Shown piece after piece: positions 21,021-28,273 of a stretch of DNA of 64,000 nucleotides. The DNA comes from Enterobacter asburiae (GTDB lineage Bacteria > Pseudomonadota > Gammaproteobacteria > Enterobacterales > Enterobacteriaceae). The position numbers and the translations under genes are program-made. Where the stretch lies: NCBI RefSeq assembly GCF_021440515.1, contig NZ_JAKCMV010000032.1, positions 108,599-172,598 on the forward strand. The letters are read 5' to 3'. The notes beneath the pieces were generated by a model. That model was not told the origin of the DNA and did no database searches. It saw nothing but the letters and a program-made list of their open reading frames with translations. Positions within the stretch are counted from its first letter, which is position 1; each line of letters begins with the position of its first letter.

Positions 21021-22269
21021 CACACCCACAGCCCAGGCCGATAAATTTGGCCCAGGCAAAAATGGTTTTACAAATGGTGACCCGGCCACTGGCCGCCGTG
21101 CAACAGACCTGAACAGCGATATGTGGGATGCCGTTCAGGAGGAGATCTGCACGGCCATTGAGTCGGCAGGACTAACACTGGAAAAAACAAAACATGATCA
21201 GCTGTATCAGGCGATAGTTAAAATTATTACGTCTAAAATCCCTGATGCATTGCTGAAAAATAACAATTTATCCGATGTGGTTGATAAGGTACTTGCCAGA
21301 GCCAATCTGGAACTAGGTGATAGTGCTGTTTGTAATATTGGAACAACGGCAAAAACTGTTGCCGCCGGTAATGATTCCCGTATAGTTGGGGCGATGCAAA
21401 AAAACCAGAATGGTGCAGATATTCCAGACACGGCAAAATTTATTGAAAATATTGGTCTAAAAGAAACCTTGAATCCAACAAAGCGTGTCAGCATCGGTGC
21501 TCTTGGTGTGGGCTTGTTTGATGGCACCAAACCAGCAATAAATATCGGTGATTCAGATAGTGGATTTATATTCGAGTCCGACGGGGTGATAGGCATATAT
21601 GCGAATAATCAGAAGATTGCAGAATTAAAAAATAGTGGAATTAAGTCAATCGGGAATATGACTATTCTTTCTGGTGCCTTGATTCTAGATGCTGACACCC
21701 ACTTTTTGCGTCATACTACTGAGGACAGTGCAGGATTTTCTGGTAATAATATAGAGCTAGGATCCTGGAATGGCATTGGTTTTCTCTGTACTTACGACGA
21801 TACAACTCGTGTATACATCAATACACGAACAGGAGATATTGGGCTAAAAGGGGACTTAAAAGCTAGTGGGAATGTTTACAGTGGTACAAGTGCTTGGCTT
21901 GACCAGACAGGAAATCTTCAGGGTAGCGCATGGGGAGGAGATGTTGGTCTGAAACAATACCTTGCTAATGGCTTTAACAAAAAAAATACAGCAAGCCTTG
22001 GTAAAAACGGATGGCATAAGGACCAGACTACGGGACTTATTACACAATGGGGAGATGGAAACACAATCACGAGTGGAGCTAATGTTACTTTCCCAATACC
22101 TTTCCCGAACATATGCACCTCGATTGTATCGAGTGAACGGAACAACAATATTACTCCTGTAATTATTAATTTTTCAGGAGTAGGCAAAAATGGTTTTACA
22201 ATACAGGCCTGGAATAATAATGCCGTAAGGGTCGATTCTTATATTAGCTGGGTTGCTACAGGATATTAA
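21007..22269 (+). CDS. Phage tail fibre protein
   Basis: A 420-residue fibre. The N-terminal part ([19 protein letters not shown], then [19 protein letters not shown]) is the conserved attachment region. The middle is beta-rich with Asn, Ser and Thr. The last 80 residues, with [19 protein letters not shown] and YISWVATGY, match the C-terminal receptor-binding domain found in many enterobacterial fibres. From about 21200 onward the gene is clearly richer in A and T than the baseplate genes, as is usual for exchanged fibre modules. The ATG at 21007 follows GGAACAGAC. Confidence 0.85.
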   Translation: MHRIDTPTAQADKFGPGKNGFTNGDPATGRRATDLNSDMWDAVQEEICTAIESAGLTLEKTKHDQLYQAIVKIITSKIPDALLKNNNLSDVVDKVLARANLELGDSAVCNIGTTAKTVAAGNDSRIVGAMQKNQNGADIPDTAKFIENIGLKETLNPTKRVSIGALGVGLFDGTKPAINIGDSDSGFIFESDGVIGIYANNQKIAELKNSGIKSIGNMTILSGALILDADTHFLRHTTEDSAGFSGNNIELGSWNGIGFLCTYDDTTRVYINTRTGDIGLKGDLKASGNVYSGTSAWLDQTGNLQGSAWGGDVGLKQYLANGFNKKNTASLGKNGWHKDQTTGLITQWGDGNTITSGANVTFPIPFPNICTSIVSSERNNNITPVIINFSGVGKNGFTIQAWNNNAVRVDSYISWVATGY

Positions 22270-22270
22270 C

Positions 22271-22678
22271 ATGTACGCATATTCAAACGGGTTGTTCTAC
22301 CCATTATCGATGCAAGATGATTATGAGGCCACTGATTCATGGCCTGACACCTTTGTAGTAGTCAACGAGGAGGTATTTAGCGAATATTCTGGAACACCAC
22401 CTTTAGGGAAAATGCGAGGAACAAATGCTGACGGTCTACATACATGGAAAGACGTCCCACCACCTACCTCAGAAGAGAGGGCTGGTATTGTTGTGAATCA
22501 TAAAAACGCACTTTTAGCAGAGGCCACAGCTATGATTGCACCACTCCGTGATGCTATGGACGGTGGTTATTTAGATGATTCCGATAAACCACGATTGTTA
22601 ACATGGCAAAGGTATCGTTATGAACTTACCAAGGTCGACATAAATAATCCAGAATGGCCAAAGAAACCATCCGTCTAA
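22271..22678 (+). CDS. Tail fibre assembly protein (Tfa family)
   Basis: A 135-residue protein placed one base after the fibre stop codon. The N-terminal YAYSNGLFYPLSMQDDYEA, the central KDVPPPTSEER and C-terminal LLTWQRYRYELTKVD with PEWPKKP are the normal Tfa layout; Tfa chaperones its cognate fibre tip. It looks intact and is followed by a hairpin that may end the tail transcript. Confidence 0.88.
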   Translation: MYAYSNGLFYPLSMQDDYEATDSWPDTFVVVNEEVFSEYSGTPPLGKMRGTNADGLHTWKDVPPPTSEERAGIVVNHKNALLAEATAMIAPLRDAMDGGYLDDSDKPRLLTWQRYRYELTKVDINNPEWPKKPSV

Positions 22679-22679
22679 A

Positions 22680-22704
22680 GAAAGCGGGTTACCCCGCATT
22701 CTTT
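22680..22704 (+). terminator. Probable terminator after the tail fibre genes
   Basis: AAAGCGGG-TTA-CCCCGC stem followed by the short T-rich ATTCTTTAT. The T-tract is imperfect. Confidence 0.5.
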
Positions 22705-22727
22705 ATCTTCAAAATTATATAATTGTA

Positions 22728-23900
22728 TTATGGTTGCTGTTCAATTTTAGAGCATAATCTTCTGCTAAGCTTTATAAATGGCTGTTCAATAAATTTGTGC
22801 AGAATAGCTGCTACATATATTGCTAGAGCAACCATGCATATAAATTTAACAAAACCATTATCGAGCGGGATTGCAAATATTTGCATTTGCAACTTTCCAA
22901 TAATTAGCTGCAAAGGAATGTGGGCTATATAAAGTGAGTAAGATATTGCGCCGAAATAATAAACCCATTTCGGCAATGATAATTTTTGGTATTTATCGAT
23001 ATATAGCAAGCCACAGAAAAGGAATGTAGCAATCCCGCCTGCTAATAAGCCGTTCTTCCATATTAACCCATGACCTGCACCAAATGTTGAAACCCAGGCG
23101 TTTGCGGCAAACAGAACCATACCTATTGCAATATAAAATATGACTGTATTGTTCCAGTATTTACTTTTAATCTTAAAGTAGATTTCCCCGATAATAATGC
23201 CAATCACAAAATCTAAAACAATAGGGTTTGATATGAAAAGCAAACCACTCATCGCATTTACTTTAGAGTATGTCACATCATATGGGAAGGTTGTGAACCC
23301 TTCTGTGTGGAAGTATTGTATTAAAACGCAAGCGGCAATTATAAAGGTTATGCATATAATGCTTCGGTATTTAACCGAAAAAAGCATAGATACCCCAAAA
23401 ACTATATAGAAGTATATTTCATAACTTAAAGTCCAAGCTGTTTGAACAAGGCTGTAACCATAAAATGGTGCTTGTGCTGATATATCTAAAGGGATCAATA
23501 GAAAGGATTTTATAATTGAAGAAATACTTTCTGCTTCTCCGGTAAATGATAAGGAGCTAAAATCCAAATAATAAATTAAAAGCGTTGCAAGTAAAACAAA
23601 ATAATAAACAGGAAAGATTCTAAAAACTCTTTTGATGAAAAAATCAACTGCTGGTTTTTTCAATGATCTATTAGTGGAGTAAACCATAATAAACCCACTT
23701 ATTATAAAAAATACATCAACACTAAAAGCTGCATTAGGGAATAACTTAGGGCCAATATTAGGATCTGAATATACGCCATTTAGATAACCACAATAGTGCC
23801 CAAAAACGACCATCAACGCTGCCAATCCTCGGAGCAACTGAATGGTTCCGAGCTTATCATTTTCCCTTGCTGATATATCCTGCATTTTTCGTTTTACCAT
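22728..23900 (-). CDS. Acyltransferase 3 (OafA/GtrC-like) membrane protein, prophage cargo
   Basis: About 390 residues with ten or so hydrophobic segments. The Acyltransferase_3 family is shown by LLRGLAALMVVFGHYCGYL (the family histidine), FFIISGFIMVYS, KRVFRIFPVYY and the late SYSLYIAHIPL. Such enzymes move acetyl or similar groups onto O-antigen or other surface glycans, and prophages often carry them in exactly this place, between tail fibre genes and the attachment site, to alter host receptors. The gene is AT-rich and opposite in strand to the tail genes. ATG 23900 is chosen; 23885 or a TTG at 23930 are possible and no ribosome site is clear. Confidence 0.85.
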   Translation of the reverse strand: MVKRKMQDISARENDKLGTIQLLRGLAALMVVFGHYCGYLNGVYSDPNIGPKLFPNAAFSVDVFFIISGFIMVYSTNRSLKKPAVDFFIKRVFRIFPVYYFVLLATLLIYYLDFSSLSFTGEAESISSIIKSFLLIPLDISAQAPFYGYSLVQTAWTLSYEIYFYIVFGVSMLFSVKYRSIICITFIIAACVLIQYFHTEGFTTFPYDVTYSKVNAMSGLLFISNPIVLDFVIGIIIGEIYFKIKSKYWNNTVIFYIAIGMVLFAANAWVSTFGAGHGLIWKNGLLAGGIATFLFCGLLYIDKYQKLSLPKWVYYFGAISYSLYIAHIPLQLIIGKLQMQIFAIPLDNGFVKFICMVALAIYVAAILHKFIEQPFIKLSRRLCSKIEQQP

Positions 23901-24405
23901 AATTAGGAATATAGAATTTGGACCATACAATATAGAATAATTATGCTTTTCTCAATAAAATTAGCAGGATACTTAATGCTAGTACCTTCTTCTTAAGAAA
24001 TGCCTAATTTTTAACGGTTCCTCTCTTGGATTGTACCCGATGTCTCTTGAATCTTATGTAAACCAGGTACTTACAACCAAAAGTAAAGGCTTTAAGTAGA
24101 TGAGGAGTAGTTAGCGCGACTTAGCGACAAGAAAAACTCTTTCGAGGCCTGATGTAGACATAGTTACAATACTGAACATCAATCCGGTCACCAGATTTTG
24201 CTGGCGCAGGGCGAGTATGAGAAAAAATTATTTTTATGTCAACGCAAGCGAAAAAATGTGTCCGAACCACGTCCGAACATGTCCGAAAATTTGTGTAACT
24301 ATATGATTTTTAGTGTCTGAAAACGCGCCATCAGATGCATGTTTTTTAATCTGTTTGGCGCGTATCGTATTGATTGCGAATGAAAAAATAAATTGCAGGC
24401 AAAAT
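23901..24405. other. AT-rich phage DNA between acyltransferase and attR, no gene seen
   Basis: About 500 bases without a convincing reading frame. It must hold the acyltransferase promoter (AT-rich stretch 23900-23990) and contains the arm-like repeats at 24260-24287. The sequence 24180-24240 could be a coding relic, but no family is recognised. Confidence 0.6.
24260..24287 (+). repeat. Three phased GTCCGAA heptamers before attR (possible integrase arm sites)
   Basis: GTCCGAA occurs at 24260, 24271 and 24281, spaced 11 and 10 bases, in the same orientation as the related set beside attL. The last copy extends to GTCCGAAAAT, close to GTCCGAAAATG at 15743. Confidence 0.65.
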
Positions 24406-24435
24406 CAGGAATCGTATTCGGTCTCTTTTTATCTG
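24406..24435 (+). repeat. attR, 30-bp core identical to attL
   Basis: Exact second copy of 15684-15713. It lacks the 5' arm of the SdsR terminator stem, so it is only the 3' scrap of the small-RNA gene. Confidence 0.92.
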
Positions 24436-24610
24436 CCTTATAATTCAGGGGATTACAAGGCTCGACACGAAAAACCCTCGAAATTTCAGATTAGGTTGTG
24501 CGTGCCTGTTACAACAATGTAAACACTTTCGCCCTGACATCCAAGCACTTTTCGGTCATTTTTTAACGATATGTTGAGCGGTTTATCAACTATCTTTTTC
24601 CCGGTAAAGA

Positions 24611-25552
24611 TTAAAAGCGCGATTTCATGGCTGCTTCAATCTCATCGAGCAGTTCAAACCGGCGGCGATACTCCGCGCGCTTTTTACTGGCGATCTCTTC
24701 CAGTGATTTACGCTCCATGTGCAGCGGCAGCTGCCAGCGGAACGACGACAGCTTTTTGCCGTCGATAGACTCCCAGAACTCATCGTAGCTGGCGTGGAAG
24801 TGACGGCCTTTGCTCAGGCGATAGCGTAGCGCGCGGAACACGTGGCCTTCATCGCTCACCGCATAAATGGCCTTAACGCACGACAGTGTCGCGAGCTGGA
24901 ACAGCACTTCCATCAGCACGCGTTTGGGGAACAGCCCGTGGCAGGCGCGGGTGGCCTTCTTGATGACGTCGCGCGACACGCTGCGCCGCGGGCCTTGCAG
25001 ACCGCCAATCACCAGCGCGAACTGGCCGTTCTCGCGGGTCACGCTGAAGGTCAGGCTGGCGAGCAGGGTGTTTTCGTTGTCACGCAGCCACAGGGTGCTT
25101 TCGCCCTCACGCTCCGCCTTGCTGGCGTTGGTGGCGTTGACCGAGTAACAGACGCCGTCTTTGGCATGAAACTGCACGATGGATTGCTCCTGCGGGCTGG
25201 TTAGCGCGCTTACCAGTCCGGCGTCCTTCAGCGAATCAATCCACTCGTAATGGCTGACGATGGCCTCGGCGCGGTCGTTAGCATTCATACCACGCATCAG
25301 ATACTGGCGGTGCGTTTTGCTGGGCAGGGTAATCTGTGAGGCCAGCAGTTGATCAAAATCGCGTCGGCGGGAGAGCGTTTCCAGCATCCGGTGGGTCGAA
25401 GACCAGAAGATCAGAGAGCGTAACAGAAACTTCAGTCGATACTCGCGCTTTTGCCAGATAGGGCCGGGGACGAGTTTACCTTTCACCAGATCGGAAATAA
25501 TGGTTGTGCGATGCGATTGAGCGGCATCGTTTTGCAGGCGCGAATTTGACAC
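24611..25552 (-). CDS. VirK/YbjX family (DUF535) protein
   Basis: A 313-residue DUF535 protein related to Salmonella VirK and E. coli YbjX. Recognisable stretches are YEWIDSLKDAGL, LASLTFSV, GGLQGPRR and SDEGHVFRALRYRL. The biochemical role is unknown; in Salmonella VirK is PhoP-regulated and linked to antimicrobial-peptide resistance and late infection. The start is the GTG at 25552, with TGAGG seven bases before. From memory it is not in this place in K-12, so it is an accessory gene beside the prophage attachment site, although its base composition resembles the host. It is divergent from pphA. Confidence 0.85.
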   Translation of the reverse strand: MSNSRLQNDAAQSHRTTIISDLVKGKLVPGPIWQKREYRLKFLLRSLIFWSSTHRMLETLSRRRDFDQLLASQITLPSKTHRQYLMRGMNANDRAEAIVSHYEWIDSLKDAGLVSALTSPQEQSIVQFHAKDGVCYSVNATNASKAEREGESTLWLRDNENTLLASLTFSVTRENGQFALVIGGLQGPRRSVSRDVIKKATRACHGLFPKRVLMEVLFQLATLSCVKAIYAVSDEGHVFRALRYRLSKGRHFHASYDEFWESIDGKKLSSFRWQLPLHMERKSLEEIASKKRAEYRRRFELLDEIEAAMKSRF

Positions 25553-25635
25553 GTAATAACCTCAGATTTTATGCATTGCATATTTTAGGGGGCATGCAAA
25601 AGCGATGAATACGGATGAAATGTTTATTCGTCATT

Positions 25636-25652
25636 AGTTTACTGTTTGTTTA
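25636..25652 (+). promoter_or_regulatory. PhoP-box-like direct repeat between the virK-like gene and pphA
   Basis: AGTTTA-CTGTT-TGTTTA fits (G/T)GTTTA-N5-(G/T)GTTTA with one deviation. No good -10 is spaced for pphA, so the target may be either divergent gene. Confidence 0.4.
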
Positions 25653-25729
25653 GATTTGTTAACAGCACTCTCACGCGACTAATTGTCCCGCACTATGCGT
25701 TGAACGCTATACTCCAGAAAGGAGGGGCT

Positions 25730-26374
25730 ATGTATCAACGAATCGATGGCTCGCATTGGCGCCACGTCTGGGTTGTGAGCGATATCCATGGCTGTTATCA
25801 GTGGCTATTGGATGAGCTTAAACGTCGTCATTTTGATCCACGAGAGGATTTACTGATCTCCGTTGGAGATCTTATCGATCGTGGCCCTGACAGCCAGAAG
25901 TGCCTCGCGCTGATCCACGAAAAATGGTTTCGTGCAGTACGGGGAAATCACGAACAAATGGCGCTAGATAGCCTGGACAGCAATGATTTTGCGCTCTGGA
26001 CAATGAACGGCGGAAGCTGGTTTGCCAGTCTGGAGAGAGCGAAGCAGAAAGAGGCGCAATGTTTATTAAACGCGTGTCGCGACCTGCCGCTTATTATCGA
26101 CATAACCTGCCAAAACGGCGTCAACGTTATCGCCCATGCGGATTATCCCGCTGAGGAATATTGCTGGAACAAACCCGTCAATGCGCACCGGGTGCTGTGG
26201 GATCGCAACAGGCTGATGGGGTATATGGTGGGTAAAGGGCAGGGGATTGCGGGCGCGGATCATTTCTGGTTTGGCCATACGCCGCTGGATAAGCGCTATG
26301 ATTTTGACAATCTGCACTATATCGATACCGGGGCGGTGTTTGACGGCTATTTCACGCTGGCGCAGCTACAGTGA
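25730..26374 (+). CDS. pphA: Serine/threonine protein phosphatase 1 (PphA)
   Basis: Metal-dependent PPP-family phosphatase that in E. coli signals protein misfolding (PrpA). The 214 residues contain the full metallophosphatase set: SDIHGCY, GDLIDRGP, GNHEQ, IAHADYP and FGHTP. The ATG at 25730 is directly preceded by AGGAGGGG; a longer frame to 25646 has no matching start. Compared with K-12 the N-terminus is shorter by a few residues. A strong terminator follows. Confidence 0.96.
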   Translation: MYQRIDGSHWRHVWVVSDIHGCYQWLLDELKRRHFDPREDLLISVGDLIDRGPDSQKCLALIHEKWFRAVRGNHEQMALDSLDSNDFALWTMNGGSWFASLERAKQKEAQCLLNACRDLPLIIDITCQNGVNVIAHADYPAEEYCWNKPVNAHRVLWDRNRLMGYMVGKGQGIAGADHFWFGHTPLDKRYDFDNLHYIDTGAVFDGYFTLAQLQ

Positions 26375-26381
26375 AATAAAT

Positions 26382-26407
26382 AACCCGCCTTCGGGCGGGT
26401 TCTTTTT
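26382..26407. terminator. Intrinsic terminator between pphA and yebV
   Basis: AACCCGCC-TTCG-GGCGGGTT with a stable UUCG tetraloop and TCTTTTT tail; it may also serve the convergent yebV. Confidence 0.92.
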
Positions 26408-26410
26408 AGA

Positions 26411-26650
26411 TCAGGCAAGGCGCATGACCCAGGCATCGGTTTTGCTATCGTAATGTTCGCGGTAAAGGACGGAATGTTCTCCATCAAGGAGTGCCGGAAC
26501 GCTGGTGTCGGCGTCCCAGGCATCGAGTTGCATACATAAATCCGGGTCGGATTTGCAGGGAATAATTAACGTTCGATCGCCTTGTGTTTCGCCGCGCAAC
26601 TCTGCGTCGTCGATTTCAAAAGCGCCAATACGCACGCTGGTTTTCGTCAT
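26411..26650 (-). CDS. yebV: YebV, small conserved protein
   Basis: 79 residues, homologous along its length to E. coli YebV (TSVRIGAFEIDDAEL, PCKSDPDLCMQLDAWD). The function is unknown; in E. coli it is a sigma-32 target. It is acidic and soluble with no signal or membrane segment. GGAGAG precedes the ATG. Confidence 0.93.
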   Translation of the reverse strand: MTKTSVRIGAFEIDDAELRGETQGDRTLIIPCKSDPDLCMQLDAWDADTSVPALLDGEHSVLYREHYDSKTDAWVMRLA

Positions 26651-26754
26651 AGAGCTCTCCGGTTTGCGCTAAGAATCTGGTATGACCAGTAAAGTCACCC
26701 AATTTTTAGCCTAGTCAAGGAGAGCGAAATCGCCAGTAAAAAAATGCGTTTTTT

Positions 26755-28197
26755 TCAGGCGCTGAGATCGTTACCGGTAAAAAGACGACCGTCGCGGACC
26801 AGCTCGCGCGGGTAGCTGTTTTTCAGCCGCGAGCCGACCTTCTTCGCCAGCCCCAGCGGGTAGCCCTGATAGGTCACCACCACCTCATCGTTCGATGGGG
26901 TTTCCTGCGGATAAACGTCGCGACCGCGATACCACTCTTCCGCTTCCTGATGCGTCAGGGCAAAGGTGTTGTTATCGCCTGCCAGCGCAATCACCGCCTC
27001 GTGCTGCCAGCGATAGCCTTTGTTATGCACTTCGGCAAGGCGGATCCCAATGCGGGAGAAACGTACTTTACCGATTAGCGGCTCCATCTCCGTCGGGAAC
27101 AGCCAGATTTCTTTGTCACGCATCCACAGGCGCTGGTTTTCACCCCAGCACAGCCCCACCTTGCGGGCGGCTTCTTCCAACTGTGCTGCTTCGCGACCTT
27201 TAACCGGCGTGAAGGGAAAATTGCCCACTTTAAATTTGGGGGCCGGGAGCGGTTCGACGGCGGCGGTTTTGCGCAGACGGGCCACGAAGAAGCTTTCACA
27301 GTCGAAAATTTGCGGGAAGACGTGCAGGAAGCCTTCCGGCGTCAGCGCCTCTTTTGCTGAATCAAACAGCGCGTCGAGGGGCAGAAACTCAACGGCGTCG
27401 GGGTACTGCGCCTTAAGCCACAGGCAAACGTCTTCGTTTTCGTCGCGGTTTAAGGTGCAGGTGGAGTAAACGAGCGTGCCACCGGGACGCAGGGCGTGAA
27501 AGGCGCTGTCGATAAGCTCGCGCTGGGTGGCGGCAATGTCCAGATTGCTTTCAACCGACCAGTTTTTCAGCGCGTCCGGATCTTTACGCACCACGCCCTC
27601 GCCGGAGCAGGGGGCATCCAGCAGGATGGCGTCGAAGGCTTCCGGCAGCGCCGCGCCAAACACCCGGCCATCAAAGTGGGTCAGGGCTACGTTATGAATA
27701 CCGCAGCGGCTGATGTTGGCATGTAACACTTTTACCCGGCTGGCGGAGAACTCGTTGGCGAGAATGGCGCCCTGGTTGCCCATGCGGGCAGCGATTTGTG
27801 TGGTTTTTGAACCGGGGGCCGCGGCCACGTCCATCACGCGGTCTGGGGCGTTGCCGTCGGCAAACAGCGCGGCAACCGGCAGCATTGAGCTGGCTTCCTG
27901 AATATAGAACAGCCCGCTCAGGTGCTCGGCGGTGCTGCCCAGCGGCAGGGCCTCCTCATCGTCACGTTCGATCCAGAACCCCTCTTCGCACCAGGGAACG
28001 GGCGTCAGCTGCCAGCGATAGGGCGACACCAGCGTCAGAAAATCGACCACGCTGATTTTCAGGGTGTTCACGCGAATGCTGCGGCGCAAAGGACGCTGGC
28101 AGGCGGCGATAAAATCATCCATCGACAGGTGAGAAGGGAGAGCCTCGCGCATCTGCGCCAGGAATTGTTCAGGAAGAAAAACGGAGTTTTGAGCCAC
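26755..28197 (-). CDS. rsmF: 16S rRNA m5C1407 methyltransferase (RsmF)
   Basis: Methylates C5 of cytidine 1407 in 16S rRNA using S-adenosylmethionine. The protein of about 480 residues shows the NOL1/NOP2/Sun signature: SAM site [19 protein letters not shown], the second cysteine in [10 protein letters not shown] and the catalytic cysteine in [14 protein letters not shown]. The C-terminal PUA-like part ends near [11 protein letters not shown]. The GTG at 28197 aligns with the E. coli start ([12 protein letters not shown] against MAQHTVYFPDAF); an ATG seven codons earlier at 28218 cannot be excluded and neither has a strong ribosome site. Confidence 0.95.
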   Translation of the reverse strand: MAQNSVFLPEQFLAQMREALPSHLSMDDFIAACQRPLRRSIRVNTLKISVVDFLTLVSPYRWQLTPVPWCEEGFWIERDDEEALPLGSTAEHLSGLFYIQEASSMLPVAALFADGNAPDRVMDVAAAPGSKTTQIAARMGNQGAILANEFSASRVKVLHANISRCGIHNVALTHFDGRVFGAALPEAFDAILLDAPCSGEGVVRKDPDALKNWSVESNLDIAATQRELIDSAFHALRPGGTLVYSTCTLNRDENEDVCLWLKAQYPDAVEFLPLDALFDSAKEALTPEGFLHVFPQIFDCESFFVARLRKTAAVEPLPAPKFKVGNFPFTPVKGREAAQLEEAARKVGLCWGENQRLWMRDKEIWLFPTEMEPLIGKVRFSRIGIRLAEVHNKGYRWQHEAVIALAGDNNTFALTHQEAEEWYRGRDVYPQETPSNDEVVVTYQGYPLGLAKKVGSRLKNSYPRELVRDGRLFTGNDLSA

Positions 28198-28235
28198 GGG
28201 CACACCACAGGGAATCATTCAGGCGCGCAGTGTAA

Positions 28236-28267
28236 CATAAAGGCTCCGGTGCGTTGACACCGGAGCC
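28236..28267 (-). terminator. Intrinsic terminator after letA-letB
   Basis: On the minus strand GGCTCCGGTG pairs with CACCGGAGCC over a short loop and is followed by TTTAT. Confidence 0.75.
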
Positions 28268-28273
28268 GTGAGA

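Larger units (their letters stand above)
15684..24435. mobile_element. Deleted prophage remnant with Mu-like tail genes, inserted at the sdsR 3' end
   Basis: A segment of about 8.8 kb between identical 30-bp repeats interrupts the otherwise conserved yebY-sdsR-pphA interval. Contents from left: arm-like repeats, the C-terminal half of a lambda-type integrase, Mu gp43 to gp48-like baseplate genes, tail fibre, fibre-assembly protein, an acyltransferase and a second set of arm-like repeats. This pairing of tyrosine integrase with Mu-like tails resembles phages such as SfV and ST64B. Repressor, replication, lysis, packaging, head, sheath and tube genes are missing, so it cannot form particles. 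The right third is visibly richer in A and T than the host. Confidence 0.93.

Noticed and set aside
15684..24435. Domesticated R-type tailocin
   Set aside because: Sheath, tube, tape-measure and lysis genes are absent, gp43 is truncated and the J protein has a stop, so no particle could form.
24313..24522. Small ORF of 69 codons spanning attR
   Set aside because: Crosses the recombination core, lacks a ribosome site and has no recognisable similarity.
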